From an uncultured Bartonella sp. (lineage in GTDB: Bacteria > Pseudomonadota > Alphaproteobacteria > Rhizobiales > Rhizobiaceae), in assembly GCF_945277285.1 (NCBI RefSeq), contig NZ_CALYPR010000001.1, positions 310,001 through 374,000 on the forward strand: 64,000 nucleotides of DNA. The letters run 5' to 3'. The position numbers and the translations under genes were made by a program. The notes below the pieces were generated by a model that made no database searches, was not told the DNA's origin, and was given only the letters and a program-made list of their open reading frames with translations. This document shows positions 28,436 to 38,288 of the stretch, one piece after another; position 1 is the first letter of the stretch; every line of letters begins with the position of its first letter.

Positions 28436-29431
28436 TTAAATCCATCCCTGAAGTTCTTGTTTAACAAGGTGTGCAATCACTTTAATACCTTCTTCACTGT
28501 CATTCAGGCAGGGAATATGAAAAAAATTGACGCCACCATTTTCAAGAAATGTCTTTTTCGCTTCATGGCCCATTTCATCGACTGTTTCCAGACAATCGAC
28601 GACAAACCCCGGATTAAAGACAACGATGGATTTTACACCTTCTTTGGCAAGCTTTTCGACAGTTTCAGCCGTATAAGGCTGCAACCATTCTTCCGGCCCG
28701 AAACGGGACTGAAAGGACATGATCAACTTGTCTTCACCCAGTTGGAGTTTCTGCCGCAAAGCAGTTGTCGTGCGCTGACATTCCTCAGGATAAGGATCAC
28801 CCCGTTTTGCATAAGACTGCGGTATGCCATGATAGGAGGCTATGATTTTTTCCGGCACAAAACCAAGAGTCTTCAGATGTCTTTCAACGGATTGGGCAAG
28901 CGCATCAATATAAACCGGATCGTCGCTATAAGGCGGTACAGAACGGATAGCTGGAAGATAACGCCGTTTTTCTAGGCTTGCAAACACCGAGTCAAGTACC
29001 GTAGCAGTTGTGGTGGCCGAATATTGCGGGTAGAGCGGAAAAAACAATATTTTTTCACATCCCTCTTTTATCATTCGCCCCAATACTTCGTCGATGGACG
29101 GTTTGCCGTACCGCATTGCCCAATCAACTATAACATTGGTATTTTTAAAAATTTCACCAAGCTTTTCAGATTGCGCGCGCGTATAGGTACGCAAAGGCGA
29201 TTCATTTAATTCATTGTTCCAGATACGCTTATAAAGCGCACCGGATTTTTTGGGCCGCACATTGAGAACGATACCATACAGAATGGGATACCAGAAAATA
29301 CGTGGCCACTCTATAACTCTTCGATCAGACAAAAATTCACGCAAATATGTGCGTACATTTTTAGAATCGGTACCCTCCGGTGTTCCCAAATTAATGAGCA
29401 GAACACCAACCTTGCTTTTTTGATTTTTCAT
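28436..29431 (-). CDS. hemH: Ferrochelatase
   Basis: A 331-residue HemH, inserting Fe2+ into protoporphyrin IX as the last step of protoheme synthesis. Conserved phrases are GVLLINLGTPEGTD, LREFLSDRRVIE, LFFPLYPQYSATTTAT, ASYHGIPQSYAKRGDPY with the metal-binding His, SFQSRFGPEEWLQPYT and NPGFVVDCLETVDEM with the catalytic Glu. It starts 11 bases after the stop of omp10, so the two are co-transcribed. Confidence 0.95.
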   Translation of the reverse strand: MKNQKSKVGVLLINLGTPEGTDSKNVRTYLREFLSDRRVIEWPRIFWYPILYGIVLNVRPKKSGALYKRIWNNELNESPLRTYTRAQSEKLGEIFKNTNVIVDWAMRYGKPSIDEVLGRMIKEGCEKILFFPLYPQYSATTTATVLDSVFASLEKRRYLPAIRSVPPYSDDPVYIDALAQSVERHLKTLGFVPEKIIASYHGIPQSYAKRGDPYPEECQRTTTALRQKLQLGEDKLIMSFQSRFGPEEWLQPYTAETVEKLAKEGVKSIVVFNPGFVVDCLETVDEMGHEAKKTFLENGGVNFFHIPCLNDSEEGIKVIAHLVKQELQGWI

Positions 29432-29442
29432 AAAATTTCAGT

Positions 29443-29817
29443 CTAAATCTGTCTGTTCAAAGAAAATTGCGAACCATTGCTTGATGTGCACAAGAGCTGC
29501 ATCGAGCTATTCGACACGGCACAATTGACGCGTGAAACAGTGCCACGAATAATCGAACGCATTTCAATTTCAACCAGTTGTGGATTGCGGAAACGGTAAT
29601 TTCCCTCGGAAAGCTTTTCCTTTGTGTCGGATGAACGGGTTTCAAAAATACCATTTCTGAACGATGAAACAATGCCGTTCTTATCCACCCATTGGCCATC
29701 TATTCCCGTCGGGATATTTTGCACAGAAGGACGCTGACCGTAATTTTGTGATAGATTACAAGCCGAAAGGGCAAAAGCCATTGCAGTGAGACAAAGAGTG
29801 GGCGCAATACGTTTCAT
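29443..29817 (-). CDS. omp10: Outer membrane lipoprotein Omp10
   Basis: A 124-residue lipoprotein closely resembling Brucella Omp10. The signal peptide ends in the lipobox ALSAC, with lipidated Cys20. The mature protein has GIDGQWVDKNGIVSSFRNG, FETRSSDTKEKLSEGNYRF and VEIEMRSIIRGTVSRVNC, all close to Omp10. In Brucella, Omp10 is a surface antigen needed for full fitness; its molecular function is unknown. It is the first gene of an omp10-hemH unit. This protein is one of the better indications of relationship to Brucellaceae/Bartonellaceae. Confidence 0.88.
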   Translation of the reverse strand: MKRIAPTLCLTAMAFALSACNLSQNYGQRPSVQNIPTGIDGQWVDKNGIVSSFRNGIFETRSSDTKEKLSEGNYRFRNPQLVEIEMRSIIRGTVSRVNCAVSNSSMQLLCTSSNGSQFSLNRQI

Positions 29818-30085
29818 CTGGTTAGCTCCAAAAAACCAATATCAAGCGTCGAAACAACGATTGATAATAACTGTGTAAATTGAGAATACTCACGGTATCA
29901 ATATGTCGCTTTTGCCGGAAATCAATGAAAAAGCATTTTTTTTGAAAAAAATTCTCTTTTCTGTTGCATGTAATCACCAGATTGATAGTAGTGTGCGCTT
30001 TGCGGGGCAAACGAGGTAGTCTCATGTTTTGCAACCAAAAGCCTGTTTATGCGTTTTTTTCATCACAAAGGAGATGATAAAAACA

Positions 30086-31489
30086 ATGATGGGTCCCATA
30101 CTAGTAGCAGCCGAAGATTATGGTAAACGTGCCAAGATTTCTTCCATGCTTCGAGCTCTTGGATATCGTGTAATTGAAGCAGAAAACGGCCTGCGGACAC
30201 TTGATCTGTTACGTAGGCGGAGAAATATTTCATTTGCGCTGGTCGATCTTATGATGAGCGACCTTGGTGGCACAGATCTTGTTTCAACGATTCGCGTTAC
30301 CGGATTTGCCGCCCCACTTGTTGTTATGCTGGATGTTGAAAATGAAGATTTACTACAAAGAAGTCTGAAAGCCGGCGCTGTCGACTTCCTGATCTATCCT
30401 ATATCGTCGCTCAGATTAAGCGTAACGCTTGGTAATCTCTCGATGAACAGCACTTATGAACGCGAGGTTCATTATATCCGCCGCCAACAGGAAAACCATT
30501 TGCGCTTTTCAGACCTCTATGCCAATAGCGAGGCGATGAAGGAACCTTTTGAAAGGGCAAAACAAGCAGCCAAAACAACCAAAAATCTGTTGATTGAAGG
30601 CGAAAAGGGAACCGGCCGCGAAACTTTGGCACGTGTCATCCACCATGAAAGCACTTATGCAACCGGAAAATTTGTGCGCATCCAATGTGTTCCAATTTCT
30701 GATCCGTTAGAAGATAATCGCAAATGGGAAACAAAAATTCTCCCGCACATCAATTCGATCGATCATGGAACGATTTGTCTTTGCGAGATTGACCGGCTTG
30801 AAATCAACCAACAGAAACGTTGGGTCGAGTTTCTTAAAAAACGTAAAGAGCTTGAGAAAGACGGAGATCCCACATTCCGGCTAACAGCAATTTCTACATC
30901 ACGTCTGCAAGGACTGGTAGAAGATGGACTGTTTTTGAAGGAATTCTACGATCTTTTGAGTGAATGTCATGTTATTCTCCCACCTTTACGCGAAAGACGT
31001 GACGATTTTGCCGATATTGCCCAACGCGCAATTGAACACATTGTCGTTGAAAGCGGTCAACCCCATGTTCATGGAGTGGCAGGCTCTGCTTTATCGTTGT
31101 TGTTACAACATGATTGGCCGGGTAATGTCGGTGAACTGGAAAACGTCCTGTTTCGTGCTGTCTTGCTCAGCCACGGACCACTGTTAACAATCCGCGATTT
31201 TCCTCAACTGACAGGCAATCAGGTTACCGATTTCAGAAGTAATGTGCCCGTGGATATCAGCGAGAAGAACGACCACCATTCTGTCCATCTGATTGGTGAA
31301 AATGGTCAAGTGCGTGCCTATGATGAACTAGAGCGCGAGATTATTGAACGCACGGTCAACCATTATCGTGGTCGAATGAGCGAAGCTGCAAGATGCCTTG
31401 GCATCGGGCGGTCAACGCTCTATCGCAAACTGGACGAATATCACGCAAAAAATCGGCAAGAGACGAAAAACTTGCGTCGTGCCAGTTAA
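30086..31489 (+). CDS. NtrC-like response regulator with degenerate AAA+ domain
   Basis: A 467-residue protein with receiver (1-120), AAA+ (about 150-365) and C-terminal Fis-type helix-turn-helix (EAARCLGIGRSTLYRKLDEY) domains. The receiver keeps Asp54 (FALVDLMMSD). The AAA+ domain is eroded. Walker A reads EGEKGTGRET, with Arg in place of the essential Lys. Walker B reads CLCEID rather than the usual LDEI pattern. No GAFTGA loop for sigma-54 contact is visible. It therefore probably binds DNA without driving sigma-54 RNA polymerase. The start is ambiguous: ATG 30086 lies 12 bases after AAGGAG (30068-30073), ATG 30074 touches it, and an upstream frame opens at 30029. The target genes are unknown. 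Confidence 0.78.
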   Translation: MMGPILVAAEDYGKRAKISSMLRALGYRVIEAENGLRTLDLLRRRRNISFALVDLMMSDLGGTDLVSTIRVTGFAAPLVVMLDVENEDLLQRSLKAGAVDFLIYPISSLRLSVTLGNLSMNSTYEREVHYIRRQQENHLRFSDLYANSEAMKEPFERAKQAAKTTKNLLIEGEKGTGRETLARVIHHESTYATGKFVRIQCVPISDPLEDNRKWETKILPHINSIDHGTICLCEIDRLEINQQKRWVEFLKKRKELEKDGDPTFRLTAISTSRLQGLVEDGLFLKEFYDLLSECHVILPPLRERRDDFADIAQRAIEHIVVESGQPHVHGVAGSALSLLLQHDWPGNVGELENVLFRAVLLSHGPLLTIRDFPQLTGNQVTDFRSNVPVDISEKNDHHSVHLIGENGQVRAYDELEREIIERTVNHYRGRMSEAARCLGIGRSTLYRKLDEYHAKNRQETKNLRRAS

Positions 31490-32206
31490 TTGCTTTTCGC
31501 AAAACCAAAACAAAATAGCAAAATGAATGAATTGGCGACAGTTTTGTATTCTGCCGCCACTTTTTTGCAATTATCATTTTTGCAAAAATAAAGCGTTTTT
31601 CTGTCTTTCAACCAGTGTCCAACACGCTATTTCGAATGATTTTGACAGGCTTTTCTTTTTAACCGTAAAAGCTTAACGACTCCCTTTTTCGATTTTTTAA
31701 GTCAAAAAAACTGCCAATATGTTTTTTTCAGGACGCCTTCTATCATTTGGGCCAGCCTATTTTTTAACTCGATTTCAGCTTTCATAAAAGAATTTTCAAA
31801 GCAAAATAACATTATACCGCGGCACAATTCTATTCCCGCTTATGAATTTCTTGCGATCCGTATGTTCTATCCAATTGTCACTGATTGGGGGATAACAGTT
31901 TTGGCACTCTTCGGACAATTTAGAAAAGATCTACTTGTTTTGAACGTTTCTAAGACAAATATTTTTAATGGAAGGCAGGTGCTGCGCCAGATTATGTCAA
32001 TAACAAGAAAAAATTAAATTTTGTAACAAAAAGTTACTGATTTTTTTCAAAAAGTTATCTTCTGTGGCATTTTTGCCATGGTATGATCTCTTTTGGCTGG
32101 CAAAGTTGGAACAAACTGAATTGTTTGTCCATTTAAAGCTGCTGTTAACCATTCTGGATTACGCTTTGATAACTATAAAGCCGATTTCAGATGGCGGGTA
32201 GAAAAA
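31490..32206. other. Long AT-rich intergenic region
   Basis: 717 bases with no supportable reading frame on either strand. T runs are common (31550-31800) and there are short repeats of AAAAAGTTA around 32027-32060. It holds the promoter of the DUF882 gene at 32207. No tRNA, strong terminator or known riboswitch was recognised. A small RNA is possible given the length. Confidence 0.35.
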
Positions 32207-33820
32207 ATGGTCAAACGCTACGCGCTTGATGATTGTGCCATACCGCTAGCAACAAGACAGGTCTTACGAATGGTGGATGAAGGTTTGAGAAAATCGTTTT
32301 GGACATTTCGTAGTTTGTCATTGGCCTTCGGGGCAATGGGCATAGCTTTGTCTTTTATGTTGGCGCCTGTTGGTGCACATGCGGAGACAAGATCTCTAAA
32401 GCTTTATTATGTTCATACCGGAGAAAAAGCAGAAATTGTCTTCAAACGTGACGGTCGATACGATCAGGCGGGTTTGAAGAGGCTTAATGTCTTTTTGCGT
32501 GACTGGCGGCGTAATGAGCCCACAAATATGGATCCGCGTCTGTTCGACCTTGTCTGGTCGGTTTATCGTGCCAGCGGTTCACGAGACTATATCAATGTGG
32601 TTTCTGCCTATCGTTCGCCGGCCACCAATAATATGCTGCGCTCGCGCTCTCCCGATAGCGGTGTTGCAAAAAATAGCCAGCATACACTAGGCCATGCAAT
32701 GGATTTCTATCTGCCGGATGTCAACCTAGCAAAATTGCGCGCAATCGGCCTCAAACAGCAAGTTGGCGGCGTCGGTTATTATCCCCGCTCGGGCTCGCCT
32801 TTTGTCCATATGGATGTTGGAAATGTTCGTCACTGGCCACGTATGAGTCGTAGTGAATTGATGGCATTGTTTCCTGATGGAAAGACAATGTATATTCCAA
32901 GCGATGGCAAACCGCTTGCCGGATATGATCAGGCAAAAGCAGAATGGCTCGCTCGCCGCGGTGCACCCGTTGTTTATGCAAGTATTGATGCCCAAAAGGA
33001 AAAACGCGGCTTTTTTAGTTCGCTTTTCGGACGCAAAAACAACGAACAACCAGAGCCAACAGCTCCTACACGGGTTCAACCACAAACGCCGAGTGTAACA
33101 CAAGAGCCGCAAACTACTTTGGCTTCGCGGTCAGCGAAAACTGCTCCTCTTCCTGAAAGCTCGCCATTACGCGATAAAGGTTCAAAATCAGCACCCCAGA
33201 AAGAGGAAACAGAAGATTCAACTGTTATGGCCTATGCCAATGTACCGGTTCCGACTTTCAAACCGGATGATGCACAAAACGACGAAAAGGGAACAGTCGA
33301 TGTCGCCTCTATTCCTTTGCCCGAAAAGCGGCCATTGCGGCAGGATGAAGCCGATCAGGTTGCACTTGCAATTGTCAATAATAGCAAAACGGCTCAAAAA
33401 CCATCCGATAATGTTCCCGGTGATGATCTGACAGCCTTGATCGAAGCCAACGAGATAATTGCTGTTCCGGATGATGACTATGAAGAGGACGACGATTACG
33501 CTGATGCCGATGATGCACATTCCTCCGACAAAGAAACTGTTGCCGCAATAGATTCGCAGAAGTCGGTCGAGACACCAAAAACAGCTCCGAAAGTCGATCG
33601 TCCGGACAAGGACAATTTGTCGGATATCATTGCTGAAAACAAGGCACCAATCACCCTAACGAACACAAACGATGCCACTTCTGATGAAGAATTGCGCAAG
33701 GTGCCAAATGTGGTATTTGTTTCAGGTCTCGAGAAGAAGCAGGACGTTTCACGGTTTGCCGAACTTAAAGGTCGCGCTATAGATTTTCATGCGGTCGCCC
33801 GCATCAATGATACGTTTTGA
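32207..33820 (+). CDS. DUF882 / YcbK-like murein endopeptidase (M15 fold), exported
   Basis: A 537-residue protein. A hydrophobic signal or anchor segment (about residues 34-58) ends APVGAHAET. The DUF882 domain (about 60-235) keeps the LAS-peptidase metal ligands: His in KNSQHTLGHAMDFYLPD, Asp in the same phrase, and His in SPFVHMDVGNVRHWPR. The E. coli relative MepK cleaves peptidoglycan cross-links. The last 270 residues are Pro, Asp and Glu rich with repeated P-V-P-T-F-K-P-like motifs and look disordered, as in Rhizobiales homologues. The ATG at 32207 gives a 33-residue extension before the signal segment; an in-frame ATG at 32276 is an equal alternative, neither having a strong ribosome site. 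Confidence 0.82.
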   Translation: MVKRYALDDCAIPLATRQVLRMVDEGLRKSFWTFRSLSLAFGAMGIALSFMLAPVGAHAETRSLKLYYVHTGEKAEIVFKRDGRYDQAGLKRLNVFLRDWRRNEPTNMDPRLFDLVWSVYRASGSRDYINVVSAYRSPATNNMLRSRSPDSGVAKNSQHTLGHAMDFYLPDVNLAKLRAIGLKQQVGGVGYYPRSGSPFVHMDVGNVRHWPRMSRSELMALFPDGKTMYIPSDGKPLAGYDQAKAEWLARRGAPVVYASIDAQKEKRGFFSSLFGRKNNEQPEPTAPTRVQPQTPSVTQEPQTTLASRSAKTAPLPESSPLRDKGSKSAPQKEETEDSTVMAYANVPVPTFKPDDAQNDEKGTVDVASIPLPEKRPLRQDEADQVALAIVNNSKTAQKPSDNVPGDDLTALIEANEIIAVPDDDYEEDDDYADADDAHSSDKETVAAIDSQKSVETPKTAPKVDRPDKDNLSDIIAENKAPITLTNTNDATSDEELRKVPNVVFVSGLEKKQDVSRFAELKGRAIDFHAVARINDTF

Positions 33821-33854
33821 TGATTACGACAAAATATCGGTCAAGATTACAAAT

Positions 33855-33898
33855 GGGCCTTATTCCTGATAGTGTGGAATAAGGCTTATTCTTTTTTT
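33855..33898 (+). terminator. Rho-independent terminator after the DUF882 gene
   Basis: GCCTTATTCC at 33857-33866 pairs with GGAATAAGGC at 33876-33885 around a 9-base loop, followed by a T-rich tract ending near 33898. Confidence 0.85.
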
Positions 33899-33906
33899 CT
33901 TTTCTC

Positions 33907-33937
33907 TTGACCTTCCCATAAGGGGAACCATTATCTC
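33907..33937 (+). promoter_or_regulatory. CueR/MerR-type copper promoter of copA
   Basis: TTGACC (33907-33912) and TATCTC (33932-33937) are separated by 19 bases, the over-long spacer typical of MerR-family promoters. The spacer holds the inverted repeat CTTCC...GGAAC (CCTTCCCATAAGGGGAACC), much like the E. coli copA site GACCTTCC/GGAAGGTT. CueR is a plausible activator, but no cueR gene is in the window. Confidence 0.6.
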
Positions 33938-33958
33938 TTGATGTGAAAGGCAAATGTT

Positions 33959-36445
33959 ATGACAACGACTTCGCATCCGGAAGAGAATTTGCAAAAATCG
34001 GCAAAAGACAATTTTCACATCCAGCTGGATATCGAGGGGATGACCTGCGCCTCTTGTGTGCGCCATGTCGAGAAGGCACTTAACAAAGTTGCGGGGGTGG
34101 ATCGCGCTGTTGTTAATTTGGCGACAGAAAAAGCTGATATTGTCAGCCAAGATAAATTAGATGTCAGCAATCTTGTTAAAGCCGTTGAAAAGGCCGGTTA
34201 CGACGTTGGATTCCAGACAGTCGACCTTGATATTGAAGGAATGAGCTGCGCTTCCTGTGTGCGCCGTGTTGAAAAAGCACTCCAATCAGTCGACGGAGTA
34301 AGAAAAGCGGTTGTTAATCTGGCGACAAATCGCGCCCATGTCGAAATACTTAAAAATGTCGCAACAATAGACGCGTTAGAAAAAGCTGTTGCCAAAGCGG
34401 GTTATGGAGCAAAGCCTGTCAATCGTGATGAAAAAATCGACAGGCAGGCAATCGAGGCTCATAAACTCGCCCGTTCTCTTGTTATTGCCCTTGTGCTTAC
34501 TATCCCGGTTTTTGTTTTGGAAATGGGTGGCCATATTGTGCCCGGCTTCCACCATTTGATTATGGAAACAATCGGCACATTTTTTTCCCGTTTAATCGAG
34601 TTCCTTTTGACTACACTGGTACTTTTCGGGCCCGGTTGGCGGTTTTTCAAAGCTGGCGTTCCCAATCTCTTGCGTGCCGCTCCGGACATGAATTCGCTGG
34701 TTGCTGTCGGTTCGTTTTCTGCCTGGACTTATTCGACTGTGGCAACTTTTTTTGGAACCTACATGCCGGAAGGAACCGATCATGTTTATTTTGAAGCGGC
34801 TGCTGTCATTGTCACGTTAATTTTGCTTGGGCGCTATCTGGAAGCAGGCGCGCGTGGGCGTACTGGCGAAGCAATACGGGCACTGGCCGGATTGAAGCCC
34901 AAAATGGCACGCGTTTTACGCAATAACGAAGAACAGGACATCGCCCTTAATGATGTTCTGGTCGGCGATATTGTCATTATGCGACCGGGTGAAAAATTTC
35001 CGGTTGACGGAGCAGTCATAGAAGGTAGCTCCAATGTCGATGAATCCATGATGACAGGTGAACCTTTGCCGGTTGCCAAGAAAGCTCATGATAAAGTTTA
35101 TGGTGGCACGGTCAATGGTAACGGATCATTGACATTTCGTGCAGAGAAAATTGGCGGTGACACACTGCTTGCGCAAATTCAAAAAATGGTTGAAGACGCA
35201 CAAAGTGCGAAATTGCCTATCCAGACGATGGTTGATAAGGTTACGGGTTGGTTCGTGCCTGCTGTTTTTTTTGCTGCTTTAGCGACATTTTTTATTTGGC
35301 TTTTTATCGGCCCTGTCCCGCAATTTCCGCATGCTCTCATTGCCGCTGTATCGGTTCTAATTATTGCCTGCCCATGTGCAATGGGGCTAGCCACACCGAC
35401 GTCTATCATGGTTGGCACCGGCAGAGCTGCAACACTTGGCATTCTGTTTCGCCGCGGAGATGCATTACAAACATTGCGTGATAGCGATATTATTGCCTTT
35501 GACAAGACCGGAACTCTGACAGTTGGCAAGCCGGTCTTGAACAAAATTATCACCGCTTCCGGTTTTGATAAAAAAGAAACACTAGCCGAAGTAGCAGCAG
35601 TCGAATTGCGTTCAGAACATCCGATTGGCGAAGCATTGAGCGAAGCAGCAAAAGAAGCCGGAATTTCTCTTTCCAATGTTGATGACTTCAATTCTAAACC
35701 GGGATTTGGCATTTCTGGCAAAGTGGATGGCCATCAAATCACGATTGGTGCAGATCGTTATATGCGTGAAATAAATGTCGATATTGATGTATTTTCCAGC
35801 GATGCCGAGCATTTTGGCAATGCGGGAATGACACCTTTCTATGCCGCTATCGACAATCAGGCAGCAGCCATTTTTGCCGTTGAAGACCCGATAAAACCAC
35901 GCTCTCACCTGACAATTGCCAGACTTGAAAAAATGGGAATTGCAACGGCACTTATCACCGGCGATAATCGCAATACCGCGCAAACAATTAGTAAAAAGCT
36001 CGGGATAAAAGAAATCGTTGCGGAAGTCCTTCCTTCCGGTAAGGTGAATGCGGTTCAAAAAATACGCGGACAAAATGGTCGTGTTGCATTTGTTGGCGAT
36101 GGCATCAATGATGCCCCTGCTCTTGCAGCCGCTGATACGGGCATTGCAATTGGAACCGGCGCGGATGTTGCTATAGAAAGTGCCGATGTCGTCTTGATGT
36201 CGGGCGATCCGGCCGGCGTTGTCAATGCTGTTGCCATCTCGAAGGCGACAATCCGCAACATCAAACAGAATTTATTCTGGGCATTCAGCTATAATGTGTT
36301 GCTTATCCCTGTGGCAGCCGGAATTTTCTATCCATGGTGGGGCATACAATTATCACCTATGTTATCGGCAGCTGCAATGGCAGTCTCAAGTGTATTTGTG
36401 CTGTCAAACGCGCTTCGCCTGAAGCGTTTTAAACCGCTCTTATAG
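33959..36445 (+). CDS. copA: Copper-exporting P1B-type ATPase CopA
   Basis: An 828-residue copper pump. Two N-terminal heavy-metal-associated domains carry MTCASC (Cys30, Cys33) and MSCASC (Cys97, Cys100). Eight transmembrane helices include the CPC motif (Cys471-Pro-Cys473) in [15 protein letters not shown]. The phosphorylated Asp515 is in [16 protein letters not shown] is in the actuator domain, and SEHPIGEA (the HP motif) and [19 protein letters not shown] complete the ATPase core. It moves Cu+ from the cytosol to the periplasm for detoxification or cuproenzyme supply. AAAGG at 33946-33950 gives 8-base spacing. The promoter is of the copper-responsive type. Confidence 0.95.
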   Translation: MTTTSHPEENLQKSAKDNFHIQLDIEGMTCASCVRHVEKALNKVAGVDRAVVNLATEKADIVSQDKLDVSNLVKAVEKAGYDVGFQTVDLDIEGMSCASCVRRVEKALQSVDGVRKAVVNLATNRAHVEILKNVATIDALEKAVAKAGYGAKPVNRDEKIDRQAIEAHKLARSLVIALVLTIPVFVLEMGGHIVPGFHHLIMETIGTFFSRLIEFLLTTLVLFGPGWRFFKAGVPNLLRAAPDMNSLVAVGSFSAWTYSTVATFFGTYMPEGTDHVYFEAAAVIVTLILLGRYLEAGARGRTGEAIRALAGLKPKMARVLRNNEEQDIALNDVLVGDIVIMRPGEKFPVDGAVIEGSSNVDESMMTGEPLPVAKKAHDKVYGGTVNGNGSLTFRAEKIGGDTLLAQIQKMVEDAQSAKLPIQTMVDKVTGWFVPAVFFAALATFFIWLFIGPVPQFPHALIAAVSVLIIACPCAMGLATPTSIMVGTGRAATLGILFRRGDALQTLRDSDIIAFDKTGTLTVGKPVLNKIITASGFDKKETLAEVAAVELRSEHPIGEALSEAAKEAGISLSNVDDFNSKPGFGISGKVDGHQITIGADRYMREINVDIDVFSSDAEHFGNAGMTPFYAAIDNQAAAIFAVEDPIKPRSHLTIARLEKMGIATALITGDNRNTAQTISKKLGIKEIVAEVLPSGKVNAVQKIRGQNGRVAFVGDGINDAPALAAADTGIAIGTGADVAIESADVVLMSGDPAGVVNAVAISKATIRNIKQNLFWAFSYNVLLIPVAAGIFYPWWGIQLSPMLSAAAMAVSSVFVLSNALRLKRFKPLL

Positions 36446-36835
36446 GCATTGTTAGTAAGGATCACTATTTTTTCTGCATTTGCATGACAATGACGATTAA
36501 ACCACTTTAGTGAGGGCCGGATATCCAGTGTCCATCAAAAGCCTCTCCACAGAGAGTAATATTTTACCCCACCTATAGTAATAAGCCGGCTGTTATCGCC
36601 TTATCAATCAAGGTACTGTCTTGGAAATATACTCCAACCCTACGATAGGGGGCATTGCGGTATTTTTTACTAAAGCTGCAGACAAATTTTTTCAAAAAAA
36701 GCATATGAACCGCTAAAATGCTTTACGCCATAACCTGATCGTTAGAAGCAATATTTTGAAATATTGTTGCAATTTGATCGTCTTGGCGCGAAGGTGAGGA
36801 AAAAATTGCCCCATCTATTAAAGAGAGTAAAAATA
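36446..36835. promoter_or_regulatory. Intergenic region upstream of the first D-lactate dehydrogenase
   Basis: 390 bases with no supportable gene. GCAATATTTTGAAATATTGTTGC (36751-36773) is a strong inverted repeat and is a candidate regulator site about 65-85 bases before the ATG at 36836. AAGAGAG at 36821-36827 is the ribosome site. Confidence 0.4.
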
Positions 36836-38233
36836 ATGGCAAAACACTGCGATGAAACGACAATAGATCGTGTTTGTGAAGAATTGAAAACGGCGTTTGG
36901 AGAACAGTTTAGCCGCAATCTTTCTGTCTGTCAGTCACATTCCCACACTGTAACAGCACTTTCCCACCAGAATCCCGACGGAGTTGTTTATCCAACATCA
37001 AAAGATGACGTGGTAAAAATAGTCAAAATTTGCGCCCGTTATAAAATGCCGATTATTCCCTATGGTGCCGGCAGTTCGATTGAGGGGCAATTGAATGCTC
37101 CCAAAGGAGGAATTAGCATAGACTTTTCGAAAATGGATCAGGTCGTATCGTTTTCGCCTGAAGATATGACAATAACTGTCCAGCCCGGCATCACCCGTGA
37201 AGTATTGAACAGCTGGCTTCGCGATAGCGGATTATTTTTTCCGATTGATCCGGGAGCCAATGCGTCAATTGGCGGAATGGCTGCGACGCGTGCATCGGGC
37301 ACCAATGCAGTACGCTACGGTACAATGAGAGAAGCTGTGTTGAGCACCGAGGCTGTTATGGCTGATGGCCGGATTATCTGCACAGCGAGCCGGGCCAAAA
37401 AATCGGCAGCCGGCTATGACCTGACAAAACTTCTTGTCGGTTCAGAAGGCACGCTTGGCATTTTTACCGAAATAACATTGCGGCTGCATCCACAGCCGGA
37501 AGTAGTTGCAAGTGGTGCCTGCACATTTGCAACTGTTACCGATGCCTGCAATGCCGTCATTGAATCTATTCAATGTTCTATTCCGTTTGCACGGGTGGAG
37601 CTTCTCGATGAATTCATGACCAAGGCCTGTAACGCCTATTCCGGCCTGAAACTCGATCCGCGCCCGACGCTTTGTGTCGAGTTTCATGGTGATAAAACTA
37701 GTGTTGCTGCACAAGTTGCACTATTTGGTGAAATTGCCGCAAGCCATGGATCAAAAGATTTCAAACATTCAACCGACCCTGACAAACGTGCTGAATTATG
37801 GAAAGCCCGTCATGAAGCGTTTTGGGCGGCGGAAGCAAGCCTTCCCGATTGCGATGTTTTTTCAACGGATGCCTGTGTGCCAATTTCAAGGCTTGCCGAC
37901 TGCGTTGGTGAAACACAGAAGGATTTACAAGAACATCATCTGATCGGGCCAATGGTTGGCCATGTCGGCGATGGCAACTTTCATGTTCTATTAGGCTATC
38001 ATAAAGGTAATAAAGAGGAAGAAAAGAAAGTCTATGAATTCTCGGAAAGATTGTCTGAGCGGGCAATTTCCATGGACGGAACCTGTACCGGCGAACATGG
38101 CATTGGACAGAGAAAAGCCAAATATCTGAGGCTCGAACTTGGTGAGGCTGTCGATTACATGTTTTTAATCAAAAAAGCTCTTGACCCTGATAACATTCTA
38201 AATCCGGGAAAATACGGGTTCGAAGATTATTGA
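36836..38233 (+). CDS. FAD-dependent D-lactate dehydrogenase (copy 1)
   Basis: A 465-residue flavoprotein of the vanillyl-alcohol oxidase/PCMH fold. The FAD-binding domain (about 40-220) has MPIIPYGAGSSIEGQLNAP, GITREVLNSWLRDSGLFFP, IGGMAATRASGTNAVRYG and LVGSEGTLGIFTE. The C-terminal domain has GHVGDGNFHVLLGYHKG and ends with GTCTGEHGIGQRK and DPDNILNPGK, typical of D-lactate dehydrogenase (cytochrome) and GlcD. It should oxidise D-lactate to pyruvate, passing electrons to the respiratory chain; D-2-hydroxyglutarate or glycolate are possible alternatives. The ATG at 36836 has AAGAGAG 8 bases upstream. The frame is open upstream to 36764, but that part is not conserved in copy 2. Confidence 0.87.
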   Translation: MAKHCDETTIDRVCEELKTAFGEQFSRNLSVCQSHSHTVTALSHQNPDGVVYPTSKDDVVKIVKICARYKMPIIPYGAGSSIEGQLNAPKGGISIDFSKMDQVVSFSPEDMTITVQPGITREVLNSWLRDSGLFFPIDPGANASIGGMAATRASGTNAVRYGTMREAVLSTEAVMADGRIICTASRAKKSAAGYDLTKLLVGSEGTLGIFTEITLRLHPQPEVVASGACTFATVTDACNAVIESIQCSIPFARVELLDEFMTKACNAYSGLKLDPRPTLCVEFHGDKTSVAAQVALFGEIAASHGSKDFKHSTDPDKRAELWKARHEAFWAAEASLPDCDVFSTDACVPISRLADCVGETQKDLQEHHLIGPMVGHVGDGNFHVLLGYHKGNKEEEKKVYEFSERLSERAISMDGTCTGEHGIGQRKAKYLRLELGEAVDYMFLIKKALDPDNILNPGKYGFEDY

Positions 38234-38255
38234 TAAGTTTTTACGAATAACCGAC

Positions 38256-38288
38256 GTTCATATGCTGCTTGACGAGCGGCATATGAAC
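38256..38288 (+). terminator. Hairpin after D-lactate dehydrogenase copy 1
   Basis: GTTCATATGC at 38256-38265 pairs with GCATATGAAC at 38279-38288, with an inner GCT/AGC stem. The T run after it is poor. A decayed version (TATGCTTCTCGTCATGAGCGGCATA) follows copy 2 at 40158-40182, so the hairpin was part of the duplicated unit. Confidence 0.55.

Noticed and set aside
28403..28975. 190-codon plus-strand frame opposite hemH
   Set aside because: It is a mirror frame of the well-supported ferrochelatase gene.
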